Assembly (NCBI RefSeq): GCF_007725405.1
Contig: NZ_CP042163.1
Coordinates: 1,612,001-1,676,000 of the forward strand
DNA from: Shouchella miscanthi
GTDB lineage: Bacteria; Bacillota; Bacilli; Bacillales; Bacillaceae_D
DNA length: 64,000 bases
Direction of reading: 5' to 3'
Below, one piece after another: positions 50,396 to 58,924 of this stretch. The stretch's first letter is position 1; every line of letters starts with the position of its first letter. The translations under genes were made by a program, and so were the position numbers. The notes beneath the pieces were generated by a model, which saw only the letters and a program-made list of their open reading frames with translations, did not search any database and was not told where the DNA came from.

Positions 50396-50590
50396 TTATT
50401 TGCTTTTGTCAACTGGCTCTAACACGAATAGATCGCCAATTTGACAGTCCAAAACCACACATAGGTCAGCTATTGTGTCGTAGTGGATTTGATTATTTTC
50501 GTTCTTATAAAAACGGTCTAAAGTTCTTCTTGCAACTGGTCTTCCGAGGGGTTGTCTTGCATCGAAAACAGCTTGTGGTGAAACATCGAC
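50396..50590 (-). pseudogene. Truncated Cro/CI-type repressor remnant
   Basis: An open frame of 64 residues without any start codon carries VSPQAVFDARQPLGRPVARR then YDTIADLCVVLDCQIGDLFV, the C-terminal part of a Cro/C1 helix-turn-helix repressor. A TAA directly precedes the frame at 50591-50593, exactly where the rightward helix-turn-helix gene begins. It looks cut by recombination with that gene. Confidence 0.6.
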
Positions 50591-50820
50591 TTAGAGAGTT
50601 GATGCACGTTCACAACATACCGAGTGTTCAGGAGTTAAGCGGGCGTACTGGCATTTATTATGCAACGTTACTTAATTTCTATAACAACAAGTTCAATACA
50701 TTCAATAATCGAATTTTTGCCACGCTATGCGAGTTTTTCAAGTGTGAAATTGATGATTTGATTTACTTGGATGAAGATGGAGGTACATGGACAAGCTATT
50801 TGTTACAAATGCGGTCTTGA
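50578..50820 (+). CDS. Cro/C1-type helix-turn-helix protein
   Basis: From GTG 50578 the product is about 80 aa: VKHRLRELMHVHNIPSVQEL, then TGIYYATLLNFYN and LCEFFKCEIDDLIYLDED, the HTH_26/Cro pattern. No strong ribosome site is seen and GTG 50575 is an alternative. A longer open frame back to 50389 is antisense to the repressor remnant and was not used. The end overlaps the DnaC-like gene. Confidence 0.65.
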   Translation: MKHRLRELMHVHNIPSVQELSGRTGIYYATLLNFYNNKFNTFNNRIFATLCEFFKCEIDDLIYLDEDGGTWTSYLLQMRS

Positions 50821-51502
50821 ATGGGAAGAGGCTCACTTGATGAATAAAGTACGTGACGATTACTACCGGGTGAAGGATCGCGAAAAGTACAACATGCTTG
50901 AACGGCATAGTCTACTACCTGATCCATCGTTAAAACAAGCAACCTTTGAAACTTTCGTTCCTCAATGTTCGGAGGAGGTTGCTAATAAAGAACTAGCGTT
51001 GGACTGTGTTATTAGAAAAAGAGGCGGGGATGCTTTCAACGTTATTTTTCAAGGCATACAAGGAACGGGGAAAAGCCATTTGGCATATAGCATGTTAAAA
51101 GAATTGAACGAAACAACGGATTTTAAAACATCCAGCCTTTTCGTCAGCATTGAGGACATGCTTCGAAAGATTAAAGGATCATTCAGCGATAAGAACAGCA
51201 AGTATACAGAGGATTATCTAGTGAACTTGCTATCAAAGACGGACCACCTTGTGTTGGATGACTTAGGTGCCGAGACTGGCGCAATTGATTCAGATAAATC
51301 AGCGGCGGATTTTGTGCAGCGTATTCTTTACGCAATCACCACTTATAGGCAAGGGAAATTGACGATCCTAACGACAAACCTTTCAGGCAAATCACTGTTT
51401 AAGGTGTATGACCAAAAATTAGTGTCTCGACTACTAAACAGACCAAAATACATCGTGTTTAAAGAAGCAGAAGACAATCGAATATCAAACATTCCATTTT
51501 AG
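50771..51502 (+). CDS. DnaC/IstB-type ATPase, probable phage helicase loader
   Basis: The 243-aa protein has an N-terminal zinc-like CYKCG, Walker A FQGIQGTGKSHLAY (about residues 93-106), Walker B HLVLDDLGAET and sensor LTILTTNLSG. Such proteins load the replicative helicase at phage origins. ATG 50771 overlaps the helix-turn-helix gene by 50 nt; ATG 50777 is also possible. It is the best-preserved replication gene of the element. Confidence 0.82.
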   Translation: MKMEVHGQAICYKCGLEWEEAHLMNKVRDDYYRVKDREKYNMLERHSLLPDPSLKQATFETFVPQCSEEVANKELALDCVIRKRGGDAFNVIFQGIQGTGKSHLAYSMLKELNETTDFKTSSLFVSIEDMLRKIKGSFSDKNSKYTEDYLVNLLSKTDHLVLDDLGAETGAIDSDKSAADFVQRILYAITTYRQGKLTILTTNLSGKSLFKVYDQKLVSRLLNRPKYIVFKEAEDNRISNIPF

Positions 51503-51514
51503 GAGGCATAAACC

Positions 51515-51691
51515 ATGTGTAAATGTACAGTGGGTAACACATGCCAGGGGGGATGGTTAATAACCTCCTGCACTTGTAACGAGTCTGAGTATCGGTATCA
51601 GCATTATAAAAATGTGACAAGACCAAGACGAATGAAACAACTAGCGATATTGGAGGCGAGGCTTCATAAAGAACGAGCAGCACTTACCTAA
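51515..51691 (+). CDS. Small cysteine-rich phage protein
   Basis: The 58-aa product starts MCKCTVGNTCQGGWLITSCT and has five cysteines in the first 21 residues (C2, C4, C10, C19, C21), followed by a basic helix (RPRRMKQLAILEARLHKERA). AGGAGG is upstream. It may bind zinc; function unknown. Confidence 0.55.
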   Translation: MCKCTVGNTCQGGWLITSCTCNESEYRYQHYKNVTRPRRMKQLAILEARLHKERAALT

Positions 51692-51737
51692 TAGAACATG
51701 GGCAGAGCAAAAGATCAGCTTAAAAGAGGGAGCGTAT

Positions 51738-51932
51738 TTGGCGGGCGTCCAATTCGATTATCTATGGACACCTGAAGAAAAGCGAGAGTTTAAAAAGCTG
51801 TGGAAGGAAGGCAGAGGAGTCATGGACATTGCCGAACACTTCAATCGATTCTGGGTAGATGTTTTTATTCTAGCAGCTGATTTTGTAGATAGAGGAATAT
51901 TAAAAGAGCGAGAAAGACCGTTTTTTCAATGA
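51738..51932 (+). CDS. Small phage protein, HTH-like
   Basis: The 64-aa product has a helical region WTPEEKREFKKLWKEGRGVM then DIAEHFNRFWVDVFILA, reminiscent of a SANT/helix-turn-helix unit. TTG 51738 follows GAGGGAGCG. The stop overlaps the next ATG (ATGA). Function unknown. Confidence 0.55.
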   Translation: MAGVQFDYLWTPEEKREFKKLWKEGRGVMDIAEHFNRFWVDVFILAADFVDRGILKERERPFFQ

Positions 51933-52279
51933 AAAGAATAGACCTGTTGCGAGAACAAACGGAAATCACCTTTAACCACTGTAACAGTTGTCGATTTAAC
52001 AATTTGGAGAGTCATTCCAGTTGTGAGGGCTGTGAGTACTTCAACATACTTCTGAATATCGGGAATGATCTGTTATCTATAACGGCAAACAAACGAATCG
52101 ATGAAGGCATTTCGTCATTGGAAACAAAACGAGGCAAAGTCGTTTGCACTCTAAAAGTGGACGAATACCGGATGCTTAAACGAAAGGGTTTAACCGATCC
52201 TGCGGTAGCAAAACACAACGGTTGTCCATTGCGTCAGTTGCAGAACTGGAAGCGCGAAAACAGATTGATTAATCAATAG
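51929..52279 (+). CDS. Phage zinc-finger protein with C-terminal helix-turn-helix-like part
   Basis: The 116-aa protein has two CxxC pairs (CNSCRFNNLESHSSCEGCEY, about residues 18-37) like the zinc-finger proteins of Bacillus phages. A C-terminal stretch DPAVAKHNGCPLRQLQNWKR resembles a recognition helix. Translationally coupled to the gene before. Confidence 0.6.
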   Translation: MKRIDLLREQTEITFNHCNSCRFNNLESHSSCEGCEYFNILLNIGNDLLSITANKRIDEGISSLETKRGKVVCTLKVDEYRMLKRKGLTDPAVAKHNGCPLRQLQNWKRENRLINQ

Positions 52280-52292
52280 TGGAGGTGTAACG

Positions 52293-52652
52293 ATGCATGA
52301 CCTATCGCAACAACCAGTGAGGGCAGTCGCTAAATCAAAGCATAAGAGGCGGACAAGGCAGAGGGTTAACAGAGGGAAGTTCTCGGACACCATACGCCAG
52401 CAGATAAAAGATTACTTCGAGAACACATGCCAAGAGTGCGGGAGATCAGGAGAGCACATCCACCATGTGAAACCAAAAGGTAGCGGGAGTGGCCAAGGAG
52501 TATTTACAAATGGCCTTTTGCTCTGTAATACCTGCCACATGCAAATGCACGCTGAGTTAAGTCAAGCGAGGCTAAAGCATTGGCAATCAGAGTTTGAGTT
52601 TATGTATGGATCGTATTACTACATGGATAGTGAGGATCTAAAGGCTCTGTGA
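52293..52652 (+). CDS. HNH endonuclease
   Basis: The 119-aa protein has a zinc-framed HNH motif: CQECGRSGEHIHHVKPKGSG (about residues 46-65), then TNGLLLCNTCHMQMH. Phage HNH enzymes assist genome packaging or act as homing nucleases; the location in the early region, far from terminase genes, does not favour packaging. GGAGG precedes the ATG. Confidence 0.8.
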   Translation: MHDLSQQPVRAVAKSKHKRRTRQRVNRGKFSDTIRQQIKDYFENTCQECGRSGEHIHHVKPKGSGSGQGVFTNGLLLCNTCHMQMHAELSQARLKHWQSEFEFMYGSYYYMDSEDLKAL

Positions 52653-52666
52653 GAAAGGAGGTCCCG

Positions 52667-53380
52667 ATGGATCAACTCAAACTATTTGAACAGCCGAACG
52701 ACTACACGCAGCACAAAAAGTATATCAACGGCGTCTTTAAATCAAAAGACGATCTTATAAATGATTTGCGTAATAACGGTAAACAAAACATCTACAGAGT
52801 CTTGTCATTTGGTGGAGGTACCCAATCTGCTCACCTCTTAGAAGATCACCTGCAAGGTAAGATCCATTACGACTTTATTGTTTTTGCAGATACAGGAGTG
52901 GAGCCGCAATTTATTCATGAGCAAGTTGCATGGTGGCAGGATCGTCAAAAGCAATTTAACAATCGTACACCGTTTATTATCGCCACTCACAACAGTATGA
53001 AGGGCGGTCTAGAAGAAATGCTGCATCGCTATATACAAACGGACTATCAACGTTTCCAAATGCCGGTTTATTGCAACACGATCGACGAGAACGGTCAAGA
53101 GGTAAAAGCGGGGATAATGCCTAGGCAATGCACAGTGGATTTTAAGATTGTGCCCGTAAAGCAAGCGGTGCGAAGAGCGGTATTGAGTAGATTGCATCGC
53201 ACAACAAAGCAAAAGATGCCAGACAGTATTGCATTTGTGATAGACATTGGCTTTTCATACGACGAGATTAACCGCATTAGTTTACAACAATCACCTCAGT
53301 TTAAATATATGTATCTAGCATACAAGAGAAACATACAAGGCTGGTTTGGATGCGATGAACAACTTACGAACGGAAGCTAG
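52667..53380 (+). CDS. PAPS-reductase-like (PP-loop) phage protein, C-terminus truncated
   Basis: The 237-aa product has the PP-loop variant YRVLSFGGGTQSAHLL (about residues 43-58) and FADTGVEP, as in phage PAPS-reductase-family proteins that activate substrates with ATP. GIMPRQCTVDFKIVPVKQAV is also typical. The usual C-terminal cysteine-rich CIGCPF region is missing; the frame ends abruptly after IQGWFGCDEQLTNGS. ATG 52667 follows AAAGGAGG. Function in the phage is unknown. Confidence 0.7.
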   Translation: MDQLKLFEQPNDYTQHKKYINGVFKSKDDLINDLRNNGKQNIYRVLSFGGGTQSAHLLEDHLQGKIHYDFIVFADTGVEPQFIHEQVAWWQDRQKQFNNRTPFIIATHNSMKGGLEEMLHRYIQTDYQRFQMPVYCNTIDENGQEVKAGIMPRQCTVDFKIVPVKQAVRRAVLSRLHRTTKQKMPDSIAFVIDIGFSYDEINRISLQQSPQFKYMYLAYKRNIQGWFGCDEQLTNGS

Positions 53381-53439
53381 CCTGTTACAAAGCATATTGA
53401 GGTGGCAGAACGAAACTGGTTAAGAAAAGGGGAGAGTGC

Positions 53440-53781
53440 ATGAGTAAAACCATGTTGCTATATAAGGACTTATTAACAGAGATCGACATTTTGGAGTTCA
53501 ACGAAAAATGCTTGGCAAAAGAATATCAGAACATCCGAAAAAGCTTGGTTGTCGTGCCGAAGGGGTTCTTAAATGGTACTATAGTTATTCAATCTAATTA
53601 CAAAACTTTTTTGACATTCGTTGATTGGGACGACTTAGATTTGATGTGGCCAGCCGTTTTAAGAATGACACTTGAATTTTTAGAAAATGGTCAAGAAGGA
53701 ACTACTGAGCATTTTAGTAATGGTCTAGAATTGGGTATAAAACTTATTCAGCCTATTAAAGATAAAAAAGTCTTGTTCTAG
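53440..53781 (+). CDS. Uncharacterised protein next to an IS insertion
   Basis: The 113-aa protein starts MSKTMLLYKDLLTEIDILEF and contains GFLNGTIVIQSNYKTFLTFV. AAAAGGGGAG precedes the ATG. Its TAG stop lies within 3 nt of the IS3 left end, so the natural C-terminus may have been replaced. Family not recognised. Confidence 0.6.
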   Translation: MSKTMLLYKDLLTEIDILEFNEKCLAKEYQNIRKSLVVVPKGFLNGTIVIQSNYKTFLTFVDWDDLDLMWPAVLRMTLEFLENGQEGTTEHFSNGLELGIKLIQPIKDKKVLF

Positions 53782-53821
53782 GTTGAACTGTACCCCATTA
53801 AATAGACAGTTTTAAAAAGCC

Positions 53822-54661
53822 TTATGCAGCTAGTAGATGACCGCGGTATTGTTCCGGGGTCATTCTTTTTAATGCCCATTGATAACGATGTGAATTGTAA
53901 TAGGTAATAAAGTCTTCGACTTTACCTTTTAATTCAGAGAGCGTCTTACACTTACGAGATTCTACATGATCTTTAAAATGTCCAAAGAAAGATTCCATAG
54001 ACGCATTATCTAAGCAGTTTCCTCTTCTTGACATCGACTGTGTTAAACCGAGTTCTTTTACTCTTTTTTGGTACCTTGGGTGTGTGTAGTGAAAGCCTTG
54101 GTCGGAGTGAAGAATAGCACCAGGGTAAACATTTCCTTTCAAGGCATCATTTAATTGTTGTAGCGTCTTATATACAGTACTCATCTCCAAAGAGGTTGTT
54201 AAATGATGCGTAACAATTTCTCTCGTCGTCCCGTCTTTGACACAAGATAAATAGACTTTTGTTCCATCTGCTAAATATAAGTACGTAATATCGGTTAATA
54301 AGACCGCACCTGGTACCTGCACAAATTCTCGATTTAGATGGTTTTCACACGTTTTATGTTCTTGGGTTGCTTTAGTCAATTTTCTATAAGGATTCTTTTT
54401 ACGAATGATGGCTTGAATGTGAAACTTTCGAGTAAGTCGAAAGATCTTCTTCAGATTCATTATCACGCCATAGTCGTTCTCCAACTTGATTTTTAATTGG
54501 CGACCGCCTTCCCTTTTCTTCCCTTGTTTATAGAGAGTCTTCAGAAGTTTGTAGTCTTCCTCATCTTGTTGTTCACGGTGTGTCCGATGATCTTCACTTG
54601 CTAGCCAAGCATAATAGCTTGATCGATTGACGCTCGCTATACGACAAAGAAAGGTAACCAT
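53822..54661 (-). CDS. IS3-family transposase OrfB (DDE integrase domain), IS A
   Basis: The 279-aa frame has the rve catalytic triad: VLLTDITYLYLADGT, AILHSDQGFHYTHP and GNCLDNASMESFFGHFK. It ends with YNSHRYQWALKRMTPEQYR. Its frame continues upstream past the ATG to 54740 (LSERCQLIEQTIRQHQLKRM), so it is probably made as an OrfAB fusion by -1 frameshift near 54725-54745. It appears intact. Confidence 0.88.
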   Translation of the reverse strand: MVTFLCRIASVNRSSYYAWLASEDHRTHREQQDEEDYKLLKTLYKQGKKREGGRQLKIKLENDYGVIMNLKKIFRLTRKFHIQAIIRKKNPYRKLTKATQEHKTCENHLNREFVQVPGAVLLTDITYLYLADGTKVYLSCVKDGTTREIVTHHLTTSLEMSTVYKTLQQLNDALKGNVYPGAILHSDQGFHYTHPRYQKRVKELGLTQSMSRRGNCLDNASMESFFGHFKDHVESRKCKTLSELKGKVEDFITYYNSHRYQWALKRMTPEQYRGHLLAA

Positions 54662-54720
54662 TCGTTTAAGCTGATGTTGCCTAATGGTTTGTTCAATTAA
54701 CTGGCATCTTTCTGATAACG

Positions 54721-55146
54721 TTAAGGCTTCTTCTTCGCCTGCCTTTCTAGTTCTTCGAGCTTTTTTAGAAAATCGTTTTCCATCTCTAAGAAGGCGATTC
54801 GTGCTTCAGCCTTCTGTAGTTTTTCTTCGGCTGATAAGGCCTTCGAAGAAGGGCGACCAACACTTCCTTTCCCGCGACGCTCTGTATAAAAACCTTCTTT
54901 TCCATAGCTGTTATAAATGGATCTCCATCTTTTTAAGCATTCATTTGGCTTACTTGATCCAATCATCTCTAAATCAAATCCATGGTCTAGAAAAATCGCT
55001 TTTGGACCTTTCCCAGCTTTATTTTCCTCCACAGCTTTCAGTTTAAAATCTGAAGCATAACGAATGGATCGATCAGAAATATGATCGACATTCGGATTGC
55101 TCTCTAATTGTTTTTGTTCAAACGCCGAAAAAATTCTCTTACTCAT
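54721..55146 (-). CDS. IS3-family OrfA (helix-turn-helix), IS A
   Basis: The 141-aa protein has an N-terminal DNA-binding region (YASDFKLKAVEENKAGKGPK, then ECLKRWRSIYNSYGKEGF) and a C-terminal leucine-zipper-like coil (EEKLQKAEARIAFLEMENDF). It ends at KKKP just where the orfB frame takes over. Confidence 0.85.
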   Translation of the reverse strand: MSKRIFSAFEQKQLESNPNVDHISDRSIRYASDFKLKAVEENKAGKGPKAIFLDHGFDLEMIGSSKPNECLKRWRSIYNSYGKEGFYTERRGKGSVGRPSSKALSAEEKLQKAEARIAFLEMENDFLKKLEELERQAKKKP

Positions 55147-55327
55147 CTCGCATTCCCCGTTCTACTTAATTTGTTTTGATTATAACGGGTTTCAAATAAA
55201 AGATCACAAAAAACCCGAAAAACGGACTTTTTAAAGTGTCCATTTTTCGGGTTAAGGTTCATCCTTAGGGATGGCTTTTTAATTTGTTGTCAGCTCTATT
55301 TCAAGTGTAATCTTTTAGATGTACTTA

Positions 55328-55460
55328 ATAAAACCCCGCTTCTCAGCGAGGTCTCAAGGGGGCTTAATAAAGATGGTGATTACACGATCCTGCATTGGGC
55401 GAACAGGGGAGCATCGTATGTAATTAGTAATCTAGTACCCGGTTGATGTTGGATATAAAC
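55328..55460. repeat. Dispersed non-coding repeat, copy 1
   Basis: About 130 bp shared with 57461-57474 plus 58925-59042, and partly with 60382-60478. It can fold: ATTACACGATCCTG pairs with CAGG...ATCG..TGTAAT. The shared upstream part is CTTCTCAGCGAGGTCTCAAG. No open frame. The rest of 55265-55528 holds no gene. Confidence 0.7.
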
Positions 55461-55528
55461 ACATATAACTCGGACGCGAATTAAAAGCATCCCCCCGCAT
55501 GAGGTATGCTAATTATACCTACTTATCA

Positions 55529-55738
55529 TTAGGATTCATTTGCTGGATTCTTTCCTTTAAACGAGACGATTAGTACTATTAAGCCAACAAGGAAAGCACC
55601 TAAAGCTAGCCAAGAAAGCGCATCTGAAACAGGAATAACGTCTAAAAATCCAAGAATTGCTATTATTGGTAAGACAAATATTGTCCCTAATATACTTTGG
55701 AACCGTGAATGTCTTGCTCTTCCTCTAAAAGAAGCCAT
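55529..55738 (-). CDS. Small membrane protein (69 aa)
   Basis: A basic N-terminus (FRGRARHSRFQS) is followed by two hydrophobic helices (about residues 16-35 and 42-61). CTGGAGGGG precedes the ATG. It lies 20 nt after the lipoprotein gene, so it may be co-transcribed. Function unknown. Confidence 0.65.
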   Translation of the reverse strand: MASFRGRARHSRFQSILGTIFVLPIIAILGFLDVIPVSDALSWLALGAFLVGLIVLIVSFKGKNPANES

Positions 55739-55758
55739 ACGCTTCCCCTCCAGTTTTA

Positions 55759-56607
55759 TTATTCGATTGTATCTCCAGCATCTCCATCAACTACCTCTAT
55801 ACCGTTTGGAACTTGGAAAAGGGACTCATCAAATGACGGATTCAATTCATAATCAATAACATCATCTTGACTTGAGAAGCCACCTTCTTCGTCCTGTCCA
55901 GCTTCAACTTCTAAGCGAACAGCGTAAAAGTTTTCTGTATCAAACCAGTAAGAACGTACTTCATCGTCCATCTCTGCTTCAATATGATATGATTGATAAC
56001 CATTTACTTCTTCTTCCCCAACTAAAGTTAGTTCGGCGTTATCTAGAAGATCCTTATACTCTTCTGCTAACATTGTAAAATCGAAGTCCATAGCGTTCTC
56101 AACGCGAGTTGCTTCTGTATCACCCTCATCATACATAATCATGTAATTGGGATCGTCGTAATCTGTGAAACCATACGATATCATTTCATCAGCGCTTGAT
56201 TCTTCATCATTTTCAACACCAACACCAATTTCAGTTTCTGTACGATTATACATGTCTTCGCCTTCGACGAAGATCCATTCTCTTGTATTCATGTCTAGAT
56301 CCATTTCGGCATCATCTAACTCTTCGTCCATGTCCTCTGATCCGAAATCAACATCGCCGCTACCTTCCATTTCTACGTAAAGGCTTTCAAGATCACCGAA
56401 TAAAGCAATGGCTTCATTCACAACATCTTCGGCTGTCATCGTGTCTTCATCCGTATCATCAGTTTCGTCAGTTTCGTCATTTGTTTCGGTCATTTCTGTT
56501 TCTTCATTTGCCGTGTTATTATCGTTTTCTTCTCCATTTGAATTATCGTTACAGGCAACCAATAGAGCAGTCGTACTGCAAAGAGCAACCACAAGTGCTT
56601 TCTTCAT
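55759..56607 (-). CDS. Acidic lipoprotein, LolA/LppX-like fold
   Basis: The 282-aa protein has a lipobox ALLVAC (Cys 19), then a long Asp/Glu/Asn linker (about residues 20-60) and a domain with TAEDVVNEAIALFGDLESLY, NREWIF-like strands, and YWFDTENFYAVRLEVEAGQD. This resembles the DUF6612 lipoproteins of Bacilli. It is probably anchored outside the membrane. Its extreme acidity fits an alkaliphilic host. Confidence 0.75.
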   Translation of the reverse strand: MKKALVVALCSTTALLVACNDNSNGEENDNNTANEETEMTETNDETDETDDTDEDTMTAEDVVNEAIALFGDLESLYVEMEGSGDVDFGSEDMDEELDDAEMDLDMNTREWIFVEGEDMYNRTETEIGVGVENDEESSADEMISYGFTDYDDPNYMIMYDEGDTEATRVENAMDFDFTMLAEEYKDLLDNAELTLVGEEEVNGYQSYHIEAEMDDEVRSYWFDTENFYAVRLEVEAGQDEEGGFSSQDDVIDYELNPSFDESLFQVPNGIEVVDGDAGDTIE

Positions 56608-56746
56608 TTTCTCACTCCTAGATGTAATGATTTCTCTCCTCTTGTAGCCCTTTCAACATAATGTTAAACATCAAATTTGGATTTAATCTGGAAGAAAGCA
56701 ATCTTAATTTTATTAGTAGGGCATTCCAAAATTCTATAACAGTATA

Positions 56747-56775
56747 ATGAAACTTTAATTATTGGCGGGTACTAC
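56747..56775 (+). mobile_element. Solo relic of an IS B right end
   Basis: ATGAAACTTTAATTATTGGC, then GGGTACTAC closely resembles the right end of the IS at 57475-58924 (ATGAAACTCTAACTATTGGG, then GGTCACTAC), with no transposase beside it. The remainder of 56608-56893 shows nothing else. Confidence 0.55.
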
Positions 56776-56893
56776 TTTTTGATCAGTGTTCTAATAAAGC
56801 CATGCTAGAGGGCTATATAATTAGGGGAGTTATCGTTTTTTAAAATAGGTTAAATGCTGTAGAATTAGGGAATAATCTTTTAGAGGTGTTGAC

Positions 56894-57427
56894 ATGAAAC
56901 GTTTGGTAATAAGCTTATTAACAATATTTGTGCTTTCCGGATGTATACGTACACTTGAAGGAAACACGCAAAAAACTTTAGAGCAGTTTCTAGAGAATGG
57001 TGGGCGAGATGTCTATAGTTTAGACGTGGATGACGAGGTGCAAAATCAAGTTGCAGAGGTATCAAGTTATGAGCTAATAGAATTACTTGAAATAAGTGAG
57101 GGTTCAAAAGATATTAGAGAATATACGAGAGAAGATTTTGAGAGCGGTCTTATTGATACAACTTTTTCAACTTTTGAAGAGCTTCAAGAGGAACTCATAA
57201 GTCGGACTGAGGAGCGAGATATGGAATTAGTTGAACATAATAAGGATACAATTCTTATAGACTACGGAAACACTTTGTACGATGTATCATTTAAATACGA
57301 GATTGAGTCAGAGAATTATGATGGTGAAGCATTTAATGGGACAGCAATGTTCACTGTTCAAGCGACTTATGAAACAAAGAACGACAGATACAAATTTTCA
57401 ACTGTCGAAGATGTAGTCTTTGATTGA
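56894..57427 (+). CDS. Lipoprotein of unknown function
   Basis: The 177-aa protein has a signal sequence with lipobox VLSGC (Cys 17), then helical and strand regions (EGSKDIREYTREDFESGLID, FSTFEELQEELISR) and a C-terminal sheet (AMFTVQATYETKNDRYKF). TAGAGGTG precedes the ATG. Family not recognised. Confidence 0.7.
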   Translation: MKRLVISLLTIFVLSGCIRTLEGNTQKTLEQFLENGGRDVYSLDVDDEVQNQVAEVSSYELIELLEISEGSKDIREYTREDFESGLIDTTFSTFEELQEELISRTEERDMELVEHNKDTILIDYGNTLYDVSFKYEIESENYDGEAFNGTAMFTVQATYETKNDRYKFSTVEDVVFD

Positions 57428-57528
57428 AAATATTGAACTCCAACGCATTTTTAGCTAATATAAAACTCCGCTTCGGTGCTGCACCCCAAATGTTAGAGTG
57501 AAAATCTAGCACTTGGGGTGTTTTTTCT

Positions 57529-58080
57529 ATGTCAAAATATAGTGACGAATTTAAACTGAAAATCATTAAAGAATATGTAGATGGATACCTGGGGTATCAA
57601 TTACTCGCTAAAAAATATAACATCCCTGATACAAAAATCATTCGAAGGTGGGTACGCGCATTTCAAGCGTTTGGCGTAGATGGGATTAAAAGAAAACGTA
57701 AAAAGGCAACTTACTCTGTTTCATTTAAACTCGATGTATTACACTATATGGAACGGACTGGCGCCTCGTTCCAAGATACAGCGATTGAATTTGGGTTAAC
57801 CAACCCACCTTTAATTTCTAATTGGAAAAAGAAGTATAGAGAAAAAGGCGTGGAAGGTCTGAATCAGCCGAAAGGACGACCTCCCATGACGAAAAAGAAA
57901 AAACAACCAGTAAAGAAAGAAGAATCACGCGAAAAACAATTAGAAACGGAGATCGAAGAGCTTCGTTTGGAGGTTGCTTATTTAAAAAAGTTGAACGCTT
58001 TTCGGGAGAACCCGGACACCTTCCTCGAAAAGCACAAGCAGCGCTGGCATTCGAACTCAAAGAAGAAGGATTCCCATTAA
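57529..58080 (+). CDS. IS3-family OrfA, IS B
   Basis: The 183-aa protein has two helix-turn-helix units (DEFKLKIIKEYVDGYLGYQL and FKLDVLHYMERTGASFQDTA) and a coiled coil (EKQLETEIEELRLEVAYLKK), as in IS150-type OrfA. The coil is followed by out-of-frame sequence expected where a frameshift makes OrfAB. Confidence 0.85.
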   Translation: MSKYSDEFKLKIIKEYVDGYLGYQLLAKKYNIPDTKIIRRWVRAFQAFGVDGIKRKRKKATYSVSFKLDVLHYMERTGASFQDTAIEFGLTNPPLISNWKKKYREKGVEGLNQPKGRPPMTKKKKQPVKKEESREKQLETEIEELRLEVAYLKKLNAFRENPDTFLEKHKQRWHSNSKKKDSH

Positions 58081-58088
58081 AAAGCGTA

Positions 58089-58894
58089 TTGGCCAAGGTC
58101 GGTATACCATCAGCAACTTATCACTATCATATGAACCAATTCAAGAAATCCGACCCAGATCAAAAGTGGAAAGCACTGATTCGTGAACTTTTTCAAGAGC
58201 ATAAAGGAAGGTATGGCTATCGTCGCATTCATTCAGAATTAAGAAAGAGAGGATACGTCATCAATCATAAAAAAGTTCAGAGGCTTATGAAAGCATTAGG
58301 GTTGATGTGTGCAAAGTTTACACGTAAGTCACGGTATCGCTCCTATAAAGGGACGGTCGGGAAGGTAGCCAAAAACCGCTTAAATCGCCGATTTAAGACA
58401 AGTATTCGTATCCAAAAAGTAGTGACGGACGTCACTGAGTTTAAATGTACCGAAGGTCAAAAACTGTATTTCAGTCCGATTATGGACTTGTATAATGGGG
58501 AAATCCTTTCGTTTGGGCTAACGAAAAAACCAACGCTCGATTTAGTTCTAAAACCACTTGACCAGGTCATTACGATTATGAAAAAAGATGCTCGATACCA
58601 CTCGGATCAAGGGTGGCATTATCAACATCAACGATGGCTAAGCACGTTGAAAGAAAACAAGATTTATCAAAGTATGTCTGGTAAAGCGACGTGTGCAGAC
58701 AATGAAGCTACGGAGAACTTTTTCGGCATCATGAAACAGGAAATGTACTATGTGAAGTTCTTGTGGACTTTGAGATCTTAAAACAACGAATCGAAGCGTA
58801 TGTCGAATATTACAATACAAAGCGAATAAAACAAAAATTGGCTGGACTAAGCCCGGTACAATACCGAACTCAGTTTAGCCAATTAACTGCATAA
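58089..58894 (+). pseudogene. IS3-family transposase OrfB with frameshift, IS B
   Basis: The frame carries VVTDVTEFKCTEGQKLYFSP, ARYHSDQGWHYQHQ and ADNEATENFFG (DDE residues). It stops at 58781 after a change to YVKFLWTLRS. The expected ending, VDFEILKQRIEAYVEYYNTK through YRTQFSQLTA, is intact in another frame to 58894. Adding one G near 58751 (TATGGTGAAG) would restore it, so this copy is probably inactive. Confidence 0.8.
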
Positions 58895-58924
58895 ATGAAA
58901 CTCTAACTATTGGGGGTCACTACC

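Larger units (their letters stand above)
53784..55261. mobile_element. IS3-family insertion sequence A
   Basis: The left end TGAACTGTACCCCATTAAAT and the reverse complement of the right end TGAACCTTAACCCGAAAAAT match as imperfect inverted repeats over about 35 bp. Two leftward genes, orfA and orfB, lie inside. No exact target duplication is visible; the flanks are CTA-GG and CC-TTA, so the ends may be 3 bp further out or flanks have changed. Confidence 0.85.
57475..58924 (+). mobile_element. IS3-family insertion sequence B, inserted in repeat copy 2
   Basis: The ends GGTGCTGCACCCCAAATGTT and GGTAGTGACCCCCAATAGTT (right end, complemented) form 25-bp imperfect inverted repeats. TTC is duplicated at both junctions (57472-57474 and 58925-58927). 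Removing the IS and one TTC rebuilds CCGCTTCTCAGCGAGG, the same sequence as repeat copy 1, which fixes the boundaries. Confidence 0.9.

Noticed and set aside
50389-50577. N-terminal extension of the rightward helix-turn-helix gene
   Set aside because: The extension is antisense to a recognisable repressor remnant and has no ribosome site.
53784-55261. Exact target-site duplication for IS A
   Set aside because: The flanking trinucleotides (CTA and TTA, or GGT and TCC) do not match, so no duplication is claimed.
56165-56647. Rightward frames of 71-141 codons opposite the acidic lipoprotein
   Set aside because: They are antisense shadows of the Asp/Glu-rich coding sequence, with Ser/His/Arg-biased composition.
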